DNA of 64,000 nucleotides, taken from assembly GCA_036250195.1 (NCBI GenBank), contig JAVHZZ010000005.1:183069448-183133447 (forward strand), read 5' to 3'. Position numbers and translations under genes: made by a program. The notes below the pieces were generated by a model. The model did not search any database. It was not told the DNA's origin and saw only the letters and a list, made by a program, of their open reading frames with translations. This stretch comes from Mixophyes australis (lineage: Eukaryota > Chordata > Amphibia > Anura > Limnodynastidae). Positions 39,601 through 51,600 of this stretch are shown here, in pieces; the stretch's first letter is position 1; each line of letters opens with the position of its first letter.

Positions 39601-42600
39601 CCACTAATCAAAATCACTCCCATTTTGCACCATTTTTGGATTCCAAGTTTGATATCATGAAAAATTGTGTAAAAAAATGACGTTTACTGAATATGTTGCC
39701 CGATAGATATAAATTTTACAGAGAATTGTATCCATTTATGTTCTACTTCTTTTTTTTGCGCATCCCCTCTATCCATTTTGATCAGAATTTCACTCATTTA
39801 CCCTTTTTAAGAGTGAACAACATGCGCTTTTTCTCATTAGGTGGATGGCTAAAGGCCACTTTTTTGGAAGGTCTCTATCAATCTTTTTCAGTGATAGGGT
39901 CTACATGAGCGGCCTTGTAACCTAAAAAAGGGAAGTATGTGATCCATAATCTTAAGCTGGGTACACACTACAGGGTTTTGTCCAATAATCGGCTCAACCA
40001 GCCGACATACCGCTAGTTCGAAAGTCGGGTCAGTGTCTGTAGTGACACGATTGTCGAAAGTCTGCCCAAATAGACGATTATCGCCTCATTTGGTTGGTCG
40101 TACCGTTCAATTTTTTACGATCAATCAGCTAACGATTATGTAGTGTGTATGCACTAATGCTGACGATCTCCATAGAGTTTACAGAGTCGGGCTCTTTTCA
40201 GCCGATATTAGCACTGAATGTCAGAGTGAATATATGTAGAGAGTGCTGTAGAAGGAATAATTCATTTGTTCGTTCCGAGACAGAATATTTTGTTTCAGAG
40301 TCACAGAAGCTAACGAAATTCGTTAGGACATGTGGATAGCTATAACAAGGCGGTTTTAATCAGTGTGACAGTAGTGAATGAATTAATATTGTGCTGTCAT
40401 TCTCCGGACTAGAGGACCAGACAAAGGACCAGATGAAGAGCACAGATCTGAAGGTAAATTGTGTCAGTGTGTATGCATGAATAGTCAGACTGATCGGACC
40501 TTTAGTCATAGGTATAATCATTTGAGATAGCACTTCGGTCTGAACAATTCTTCAGTGTGTACCCACTTTAGCAATAGATTAAAACAATACACTTCTGGAG
40601 GACAGCATGTGGCTTTAGGATCACGTGTTGCCCATCACTAATTGCTATTTACATATAAAACAATTTAAGGACTTTAGTTAATAATCTGCAAGTACTCCCA
40701 ACTTTTCACTGTTTTCAGTGTCTCATGCCGCAATTTACTAGTTTTCAAAGGGTATGAAAACTACATGATTCCAAGATAAGAATTCCATGTACCTGAAACT
40801 GGAAGGCATAAAAGGTTGTAGACATTTTTTTAACTTTTCATTTTTTTTATACAAGGTTAATTTCCCCATAAAAACTGACCCTGTCATCCACACAACAAAT
40901 GTCATATGGGGCATTTATAAACAAAAATCAATGCACAGGAAAAAGTGGTTTTGCTTACAGCAACCAATCAAAATTTCCAAATGCAGTTTAGAAAATGACA
41001 ACAAGCATCTGATTTATTGTTTTGGACAACACCATTTCTTTTTTGTTTTCCTTGGCACTAGTTTTCATAAATGTCCCCATAGAGTGTTATTGTGTTTTAA
41101 AAAACAGTAACAAACATTTTCACCTTTCTGACACTAAACTGCCAATAATGATTTGAAACTACACCAGAATGCCTAATAAATCTGTCTACACACATATACA
41201 GTACCGGTGGAAAATGACTTGGTGGAGATGGATAAAAAGCAATCAACTAAATAAATAACACTGCACAATCCACAAATCTTAAAATATTGTGTAAAACAAT
41301 AAAAATGAGGAAATAGTGATGTTACAAAAAAAACCACAAAACGGTGTATGTGTAGCCAGACAGTGATTAAGCTTAAAATACTCACAAGAGAGATGGAAGC
41401 GCAATCAGATATATTTAAATCACTTATAGACAATGGGATTACATTTCACAAGGCACTTACTGCAAAGCATGTGTTTGAATAAACATCTGAAACCAGAGGA
41501 AGAAACCAGAAGTAATGTTTGAAACCACATGGAGATACACCTAGGGAGTTGCGGATCATATAAAACCTCCTGTTTTTCCTTGCACCTATTTGATCGCAAA
41601 GGTTGCTAGTGCAATATTGTATCCTACGCATTGTACAGTCTGATTTTACAGTACTTTAGGGTTAATTTAATAAAATAGTGAGCTGATCAGCCAATCAGAT
41701 AGAGGTAGATAGTTTTTAACATATTAACCTCTTTCCTGTCAGACATTTTTTCACCCCTGTGCTGAGACTATTTTGCCACTTCTGGGTTCATCATATTCAG
41801 ACATCAACATCAGTAAGTTTTTGGTGCAGTACACACACAAATCTTATTTGTTTTTTTCAGAAAAGACCATTGGTTTCTTTACAACCCAATGCTAGAATGC
41901 ACATGGTTTCTGAAAAAACACATTTTTCATTTATTTACTAAAAAGGGATGGGGAAACAATTACAAGGAAATGGATATCATATTTTTCGGAATAGCTGCAT
42001 TAAGCTTCATTTATATAGTAAATTGAAGTTGGACAAACAGTTGAAAAAGAGGGAATTTCACAATAACTGCTAGCCTCCCAATTACTGATCTCCTAACAAG
42101 AACTGACCCCATCTGTATGGGTTGACTTAGCGTAAAAGGGTACGAACATGCATCTAACACTTACAATGTGATCACAAAATGACCAGACAAGAAATAAAAA
42201 GGGGCCTGCTAGTTTGAAAGAGGGGACTCCCCTCTTTCATAGAAGGGCATCCTTTTTTCCCCCAGGCAATTCCAATGAGGGTGCCTCGTTTATATCTGAA
42301 TCAGTGGGAGCGAGACGGGAGCTCTTTTGAAGTTTCCTACTTCTTCTGTCTACTTCAATGTTATATATCAACAGGCAATAACTAAATAGGAGCACACTTG
42401 TTTGAAAGAGGGGACTTCCCCTTTCAAATGAGGCTGCCACTTACGGTTTTGTGAGGATTCACTTAATATAAGATACGGACGACAGTAGGCAGTGCACGAA
42501 AACTATAACTATAATGATCAATACATTAGGATTATGAGACCTCATCTGTATTTAGCTTTTATAATGCCCTTACTTCTACCAAGCTTTGCATGAGCAAGGT

Positions 42601-45600
42601 GTGAAACTGTGTTTCTCTGCTGGTGCTCTTTTGTTTGTCAGTTCATTGACTTAGGCTTTATCCCTCACTATTTTACCTTTTCCAAACCCATAGACTTTGG
42701 CATTTTCCCTCATGACCAATTCTCTCAGTCCAAAAGTGCCTTGTTGTGTTGAGCCTGACTGCTACTGCAGCTAAGTGGTTCTCTCCTGAGAGCAACAAGC
42801 ACTGTGACATTTTGCTTGTGCCCAAACATGGCCACACTGGGGTAGAGCTGCATGGTGTGATACTTTGCAACACTGAATCACTGCTATGATACTAAGACAC
42901 ACAAAGTGGAAATTAGCAACCTCATGCAAGCAGTCCTTAGCAGGTGATGCCTGCTATGAGTTGTTGGTAGTTAAATCAATCACCTAATGGCAGAAATTCA
43001 GAATGTTGTACTGGAGCAATAAACAGCAGTGCCAATTTTTGTCCAGGAGCCTGAAATTGCCACACCCTTGTGTACTGATGGCAACCCTCTAGGATGGGAT
43101 TCCAGACACAATATTTACCTTTAGATCGAGCTACAAGCAGCATCGGGCCTCACAGAGCGGATCACAGTGGGATATCTCCCTGCTAGCTGGTCAAACTTTG
43201 GCCTGGACCACACCATTCTATGAGACAGACAATCTGTGAAGGAAATCTTTTTGGCCACGTTGAAGCTGATCTTTGAATCTCCGCAACGGTCTCAGATCAA
43301 GCAATGTATTCGCTCATTCTCCTATTGTTCAATTGAATTCTGAACTCTTGCACCAGAGACCAGTTGCAATCGCCACTTGCATCCTTTCAGAGAGGATTGG
43401 CGGAATCAATAAAAGAAGAGCTTACTTGCCGGGACATTCCCACCTCCCTGGAGGGACTCCTTTCCATTTGCAATAGGCTCGAACACCTGAATTTGGCACC
43501 ATCAGCATCAGCGGAAAAAGACTGTAACCTGCCATCACCTGTTAACTCACCAGCCAAAGGCGATCTATTTATTCCATGCCAGCTGAGTGATTTGAGATGT
43601 TCATGCAGATAGGGAGGTTCTTTTTACCCAAGGACAAGCAAGCATGCTGCCGAGTGACAAGTGGATATCTTTATTATGGACAACGAGGCCACTGGAAGAA
43701 AGAGCCCAGAATTTGAAAGATTGGAGCAGTCAGGAAGTGGCTTTACTTATTTTCCTTTGAACAAAGTCTGATGAGCAACAGGTCATTCTTCCTTCAAGTT
43801 CCTTTCTGCCATCTAAGCTATCTATAGCCCTCTCTTGAGGGGGTTGCTTTGTAGACAATGAGGCCTTCTTGAACTCCAGAACATTGAAGAGTTTCACAGA
43901 TTTGGACTTTGCCTACAAAATGGAATTTTCCAAGTTTCTGATGATCGCCAAAAGGCAGTAGAAATGAGGCTGGAGGACCTATAACATCAGAGTCCTACAT
44001 GATAATCCGGGTGGTGATGTGTGTCAATTACATTCCCTGGGAGACCAATTTATTCCGTGATGTCCTTACCCCGAAGAATCCAGATGGAGAAGTGTTAATT
44101 TTCAGCACAGGGTGTATAAAACGTAATCGAAGAAATCTTTGCTACGTCTGTGTCCAAAGAGATAATGGAAATTTCTCAGGCATTGTTAGTCCTATAATTT
44201 CCATCACCAAACAGGGGACTCCCAAGGACACATGGGCTCCCCAGGCACAACAGTCTTTTGATATTCTGAAACATCTCTTCACTCCTGCACGTATCCTCCA
44301 ATATCCCGACCCCAGTCACGTCAATACTCTTGATGTCGACACATCCGAGTGTAGAGAAGGAGCTGTCCTTTCTCAAACTGACGAGAAGGATGTCCTGCAC
44401 TCCTGCGCTTTCTTTTCAAAAAGGTTCACTTTCAATCCAGTCAACTACAATGTGAGTGGTCGGCCATCTTCATGGCTCTCACTGAGTGAAGGCAACTTTT
44501 AAAGAGGCCAATATCCTTTCCTGTTTTGCCTCGCCAACCACAAGAACCTGCAGTATATCCTGGAGGCGATCAGGTTGAATTTGCGGCAGGAATGGTGGGT
44601 GCTATTCCTAACAAAGTTTAACTTCATCATAACATGTCAAGGCAGATGCACTCTCCTGTCATTTCCATAATGAACGATCCCTCCAGGTTTGATTCTTGGA
44701 GTGGCCATGTCTTTCAATTTGCTTGGCAGGATTCAGGTCAAAATGGAAGCACTCACCAGGGTGCCTGAGGCATCCAAATGAAGGAAGTTTGTTTCCCTTG
44801 GCTGTCAGCGACATGACTCATTGGCACAGCACTCTGAAGTCATGGAAATGATCAAATTTGTCCACCTTGAATTCTGATGACGAACTGTAAGGATGATGAC
44901 TCCAATCCTGCACTACCTGTGCACGGACCAAGGTGCCATGGACCCTGTCCACTGGATGCCTTTTCGATTCCACAGCGGCCATTGACCTACATCTCCATGG
45001 ATTTCATCACGAACCTCTCCAGCTCCCAAGACAATATCACCAACCTGGTAGCAGTGAATCGCTTCTCCAAGTCCACTACACATTTTTTCTCCCAGTTCCT
45101 CACCAAAGAGGTCTTCCAGCTGCATGGATTTCCCTTGTAGATGGCCTCCAACCGAGGAGATCAGTTTGTGGCTAAGTTTCAGAGGACCTTCTGCACAAGC
45201 TGGGAATTTCATTCCACTTGTACTGTTACCACACCCAGCTGAACAGACAGATGGAGGGTGATAACCAATTCCCCGAGCAGTTTCTATGGTGCTTGAGTTT
45301 TCACGGAATAACCTTGTGCAGAAACCCACAATAGTACCCCATTCTGGTTTATCCACCCACCTCATGGTCATCCAGTCCTCCTTCTGCAGGCAGGCATGTG
45401 CAGGATATCTAGGGTCTGTCGGCAATAAAGTGTGGCTCTACACATGTATCATCATCCTGAAAATGAAAACTGGGGCCTAAGTACACCGGTCAGTACTCAA
45501 TGAGCGGGAAGAGAAGTCCGGCTACCATCTTCCTTCCAGATCTAAAGAGTGTTTCAGGTCTTCCTTCTAAAATACATCATCAAGTTGATTATTCATTCCT

Positions 45601-48600
45601 GCAGATCTCGGAGAAATGTGCAATTTTTGGTGACTGGAATGGCTGCAGTCTTGAGGACTGTTTTTCGATTAAGTCAACTGCTTGCCAAATTCTTCAAGCT
45701 GCATCCCGCTATGCTTATAAGATCACATCCAGGGTCCGCTCGAGAACAGGGGTGGGGGCCCTGTGAGTAGAAGATGCAATACCATCTACGGAGAACAGGT
45801 GGTATTGCATCATCAACGCTGACAACTGCAACACTTCAGACTCAGAACTTTTGTGTATGATCAAGATAATCATAACTAAGAGATATCAACTTTATACAGC
45901 CTTTATAAACCCCATATGCCTACAAAGCTTTGCATGATTGAAGTACCAGTAAAGAAACACAAATCCAAACTTTAAAGAGCCTTGTTTTGATTGTCTGTTC
46001 ATCGACTTCAGCTTCGCCCTTCACGGCCCACCCTCTCACCACTACATGGCAGCCAGGTGTGGTGTGCCCGATAGCTACCCCAGCCAAGTTGTTCATTCCA
46101 GGGAACAACCAGTACCGTGACAGATTCTCCGAGCCAGACAGAGAGATAGTGGCTCCTCCCCTAAACCCTTGCATTATTAGTGCTCGTTGACTAAGGGGAC
46201 ACGTGTGCATGCACTTTGTGATATCACTACATGCGATCTTATAATGCACTGCAGCACTAGGAAAAAAAACACTGATCAATATGTGACTCTTCCAACACTG
46301 TAGTTTCTATAGTAGAAATGATAAAATGCACACTTTGAAAGGGACTATACTAGCTTTTGTACATTGAGATACAGAAACCCAAAATAAAACATTCAGTATG
46401 TGCACACTGAAATACATGTACAGTTTTGTTAGAGTTCTAAAGACTGTTACATATGTATACATTACCTTTTTGCATATTGCAGTTATTTGTATTTTATATA
46501 ATTATTTATTCCTTTAGCTGGAGAAATACCTTAGTCATAGTTACCTTCATACATAAGCTGCAAGGAACATATGGGCACACGAGCAGCTATGAATAAAGGT
46601 AAATCATCAATTCAGATTTATAAAAGCGGCATTCATTATAACATTGTTCTCACACTCCAGAGTCCAGCACATTGCAGAAGATGAGTTCTGCAGGCCTGGA
46701 AAATGCTTCAAAAGAATCTCTACTACAAAGAATATGAGCATTTTAATAAACCCTTAGTGGAATGAAACACAGACACAGCTGAACACTGGAATATTAGATC
46801 ACAACTGCACCTCACACAAGCGGCTCAAAGGACATCTGTTTTGAACATGTGTGTCTGCTTTGCATGACCCGCCTTTCTGAGGTGAAGAACGCTAAAAGCC
46901 ACATATAGAAAAAGACATTCTAACAAGATAAAAACAGGATAGTAAATCTGTCAGTAGTATATTAAAAATAATTGTCTACTACCATCTAGTGGTGTAACTC
47001 AATTGCTACAGCCTTGGTTAGCTTTTAATAGGTTCATTTCAAAATACTGGCTTGTGAAGAATTAGCTCAAGCACAGCAGTAGGCAAAGTTTTTTCCTTTA
47101 GTTCAGGAGATGGGCAGGAACAGGACACGACTTGCATGTCCCTTAAATTATGCTAGTCTCTCTGGGACAAATGCTGGTCCAGATACAAGCTTACCACCTC
47201 TAATTTGCCCCTAACACTGCTTCGGAACAACCCCCACTTTCCCCCCGGGACTTCCTCCCTGCATTTTAGGCAATCCTCAGGGTGTCAGGGGAGAGCCGGG
47301 ATATGGGTGGTTTTCTAACTGGTAATAGAAAAACAACGTTTGGCTGAAGATATTGTATATTTTGGGGACTATAGCTTTTGGAACTTTACGTACAGTGGTC
47401 CACTATCTGTTGGTAAATAAACTGCATTTTTTGAATGAATAACACGTTGACTCCGGATCATTTTTGGATGTAAAATTTGAAACATTGAAAACATTTGAGG
47501 CTTTAGTTGTATGGAACATTTGATTAAATGGTGATAGAAGGATTAATTAACAACCATCTTTCCTGAAAAATTCACCTATATTTTTAAGTAGGATAGGACT
47601 GAACATTCAAAGGTGCATATTTTATATCTAGGATACATGTTAATAGGGCATGGTTTTCTGAGATTGCATTTTTTATATGTATTTTAATTTCTCAATAATA
47701 CCCCATTCATACTGCACCAAAATCCCGGGTTTTTCCTGGGTCGAGCTCAAACGACCCGGGTCTTGGTGCAGTATGAATGGTACAAGTGAAAAATCCCGGG
47801 TCTAAAAACCCGGGTCTTCAACCTGGGATTTATCGAGGGGTAATTCCCGGGTCGGACTGCACTATGAATGGTGCAACCCGGGTTTTTGCATAGTTTTGCA
47901 CAGGGGAGAGAGGGTTTTTGCATAGGGGAGGGGGGGGGGGGGAGAGAGACAGAGAGAGAGACAGAGAGAGACACAGAGACTGAGATATTTTTTTTTTTCT
48001 TTTCTTCCATATTCCAGCTTTCAGCCAATGAAAAGTGCTCTGGTGATGACTCCCACAAATTGCCAGGGCACAGACTTGTGCAGTATGAATGGGGTCAACC
48101 CAGGAAATTCCCGGGTCCAAGGTGCAGTATGAATGGTGTTTCTGAGCTGGGACGCTCCGAGCCCCTGCAAAAACCCGGCTTCAAAAACCCGGGATATTGC
48201 AGGGGCGGCAGTCTGGAAGTGGTATAAATGAGCGGATTTGTGAATTATCCGCAGTACACATTTTTTGTTTATGTGGTTCAGAGTTCATTGCTGCAAACTT
48301 TATTTTTCCCCCACCTGACGAGAGCACTCCATCTAACCAGCTGATCTTCCATATTCTGGCGGCCACAAAATCTCTGGTAGCTAATCATTGGAAAAACCCC
48401 ACTCCCTCCCTCCATGCTGGTCCTTCAGAAATATGTCTGGCATATCGTAAGTTTTTTAAGGCTAAAAAGTGGAATGTTATGCAATGGCCAAGTCAATCAC
48501 CTGACCTGAATCCGATTGAGCATGCATTTCACTTGATGAAGACAAAACTGAAGGGAAAATGCCCCAAGAACAAGCAGGAACTGAAGACATTTGCAGTAGA

Positions 48601-51600
48601 GCCCTGACAGAGCATCACCAGGGATGAAACACAGCGTCTATGCGTTTCAGACTTCAGGCTGTAATTGACTGCAAAGGATTTGCAACAAAGTATTAAAACG
48701 TGAAAGTTTGATGTAGGATTGTTTCGTTTGTCCCATTACATTTGGTCCCTTAAAAAGTGGCAGGCACATATAGAAACCGTTGTAATTCCTACACCGTTCA
48801 CCTGATTTGGATGTAAATACCCTCAAATTAAAGCTGAAAGTCTGCAGTTAAAGCACATCTTGTTAGTTTCATTTCAAATCCATTGTGGTGGTGTATAGAG
48901 CCCAAAATATGAGAATTGTGTCGATGTCCCAATATTTATGGACTTGACTGTACACACTATTTTAGGTAATACCTGGGGTATGAAGAGGAGTATTTGTTCT
49001 AGAAAGGTGGGAATGCTAGAATAAGGGACATTTTTGCCACTTATTGTCATATTTTCAATATAAATAGGGGATACAGAAGAAAAGAAAAAAGGTTTTATCC
49101 TATCGCACCAATGAAGAGCGTCAACCCAAAATTGGTAATATTGGACAGGTAAAAAACCTGTAACAATCTGTTTTACCATAAGGGGTGCAACCTTTCGTAA
49201 GGATGTATATATCAAAAAGAAAACAAAAAGATTAAGGTGCACTGAAGCTCACTATAACATTATAAATGATGCAGTGGAATCCAAAATAAAATATAACTTT
49301 TATTATTACATTAAAACAGCGAGATATGTGACATATTAAAATGCAATATATTAAAACTAGCTGGATGCTTGATTGCCTTAGTTATGTATATATAATATGG
49401 GAGTAGCACAGAGTCAGGGAAAAAGCTCAAAATTAGTACTTGTAGGGAGACAGCCTACCCTATGAATAGATCCAAGATTAAATATCATGGAGGTATTAAT
49501 TAATATAAAATGAAAAGGGGAAAAAAAATTCCCTACAATTGTCAGAAGTATACAGTTGGAGATCTGGTTAGCGAGGGATAATCGCAGCTCCTAGGTTAGA
49601 GCACCGCCACAAAATCCAGACACTCACTGAAAAGCCGAGTAGCCCATGGCCACAATCGCATATGGGAGGTTAATTGCTGTCTACCTATCCAATGCTCCAC
49701 TAACTCTGGGCATAATGAGCAAACCCTATCAATCTGTGCATAGTTTCTCCTTCTAAGTTAGGCGAGTAGGCAAAAGCATCCAGCGAGACGCCGACGCGCG
49801 TTTCGCTGAGTATGCTTAGTCTTGCCAAGACTAAGCATACTCAGCGAAAACATTGAAGATATGTTACTGGAAGGTAGGAATTCTTAGGGCTAACCATTTC
49901 TACCACAAATTGGATGCACTGTCTCGGGATAATGTTTTTTATAAATTCTTCAGAAAAATAATCTGTTATCCTTGCGATGACAGATGATAATTAACAAAAC
50001 TCTGTCAATTAATAAATAGGCCCCAAAGTGATTAAAATACAAATTAAAAAAAGGGAAGGGGATAAAAAAAAAGCTTAAGATATAAAAAGCAAAGAAAAAG
50101 GGAATAAAAAGCAAAAGGGATAAAAAAAAGAAACAAAATTTGTAAAAGGATGAAAAGTTGCTGTGGATCATCCTGTCTGAAGAGAAAGGAACCCATGACA
50201 AAAGGTTACATGCAAAATAAAGACATTTTAATAGACTACGGAATAAATTTGTTCTTTTCATGAAATTCACTTTTATGAATAGTTTTACATTCCTCTACTT
50301 TTATAGAATATTGCTCAATGTGTTTAATGCTGAAATCATGTTTTCATTGTATAGATTTTTTTTCTACACAACCATAGAATACTGCTGTACACAGTTGGGA
50401 CTGTGGGGGTAGGGGAGATGTATCACGTATAACTACAGTAACTACTTTGTAATATATGATGTCAAGTTTTGTTAATTCTAAAGATCAATACATTGACATA
50501 GCTGGACATTTCATAAAGTTAGTCAATACAATTAAAGGGGCAATAATATGTAACAAATTTCAGGTCATCCCATATAATTTGCTATTAAAATTAAAATGTT
50601 ACGGTTGACTTCTAATGACAAAAACGTGTTCATTCCTCACAGGGTAGTCACTAGCAACACACACTTTCCAAATATCCTTTTGTGTTTTAAAATACTTTTG
50701 ATAAAAGCCATTGTCCAATGTATACAAGCTCATACCAAATATGACTTTTCTATTTCTGTTGACAACATGACCATAAACCCCACTCAGCAACCTCGCTGCC
50801 TAGGTGTAATCCTTGACTCGCAATTATCCTTTGTTGCCCACATCAACTCTATACATACACATCATGCTGCATACATCTAGAAAACATTTCCAGAATACAT
50901 ACATATCTCACACAAGACGCTGCCAAAACTTAAATTCATGCACTCATCATCTCCCACAGCGACTATTGTAATTCCCTCCTTACTGGTCTGGTCTTCCCAA
51001 AATCAGACTCGAGCCCCTACAACCTATTTTGCATGCAGCGGCTAGATTGATTTTCCTTGCAAATCGTTTTTTGTCTGCCGAGTCACTCTGTCAGTCTCTA
51101 CGTTGGTTGCCTGTTTTTCAACAAACTCAATATTAAATTATTTTACTAACATACAAGGCCATCAACAAAATTGCACCTAAAATACATCTCTTCACTTGTC
51201 TCAAAATATCTCCCATCTCGACACCTCCGTTCTGGACAACATCTGCGTCTCTCTTCCACTCCTATTACTTTTTTCGGGCTGTACCCAATTTATGGAATTC
51301 ACTCCCTCGCACAATAAGAATTTCCTCTAGTCTTCAAACCTTCAAGCCTTCTCTGAAAACCAACTCTCAGGCACCTCCTATAGGTGCCGGAGACGGACGC
51401 CCTCTGCCCGCAGCTAGGCAACAGGATGCGGTCATATGATCATGGCGCACGTGCGGTGTGCCGCTTTGTTGCTAGGCAACGAAGACGCTACCCGGCGATC
51501 AGCTGAGACTGATTGCCGGAAATCCTCTCAACACTAATTTCCTGCTGTCTACTATTTAAACCTCACTCTGGCACCTTTAGGGTGATAGAGTATTGGTTCA

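Larger units (their letters stand above)
42505..46122 (+). mobile_element. Decayed Gypsy-type LTR retrotransposon
   Basis: Two diverged long terminal repeats (about 42505-42809 and 45860-46122) enclose plus-strand remnants of gag, RNase H and integrase in the expected Gypsy order. Protease and most of reverse transcriptase appear deleted between about 43990 and 44190. The LTRs share AGCTTTTATAA/AGCCTTTATAA, AAGCTTTGCATGA, GTCAGTTCATTGACTT-like and terminal GTGACA blocks. Their low identity implies an old insertion. No target duplication was identified. Confidence 0.8.

Noticed and set aside
36311..40638. A single 4.3-kb hAT element bounded by inverted CAGTGATGGGCAAC-type ends
   Set aside because: The flanking octamers do not match and the interior is a patchwork of unrelated repeats. 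Two separate decayed copies are more likely.
43037..43058. About 20-bp match (TTTGTCCAGGAGCCTGAAAT) to the palindromic MITE at 61843
   Set aside because: The match does not extend on either side. It may be a tiny relic or chance, and no element could be supported.
48874..49242. 122-codon hydrophobic minus-strand ORF
   Set aside because: It spans the non-coding Tc1 terminus and its flank, and no domain or conserved pattern is visible.
49740..49870. Possible hammerhead ribozyme of a Penelope-like element near GCGAAACGCGCG
   Set aside because: The GAAA-type word is present but the CTGATGA core and the three stems could not be arranged.
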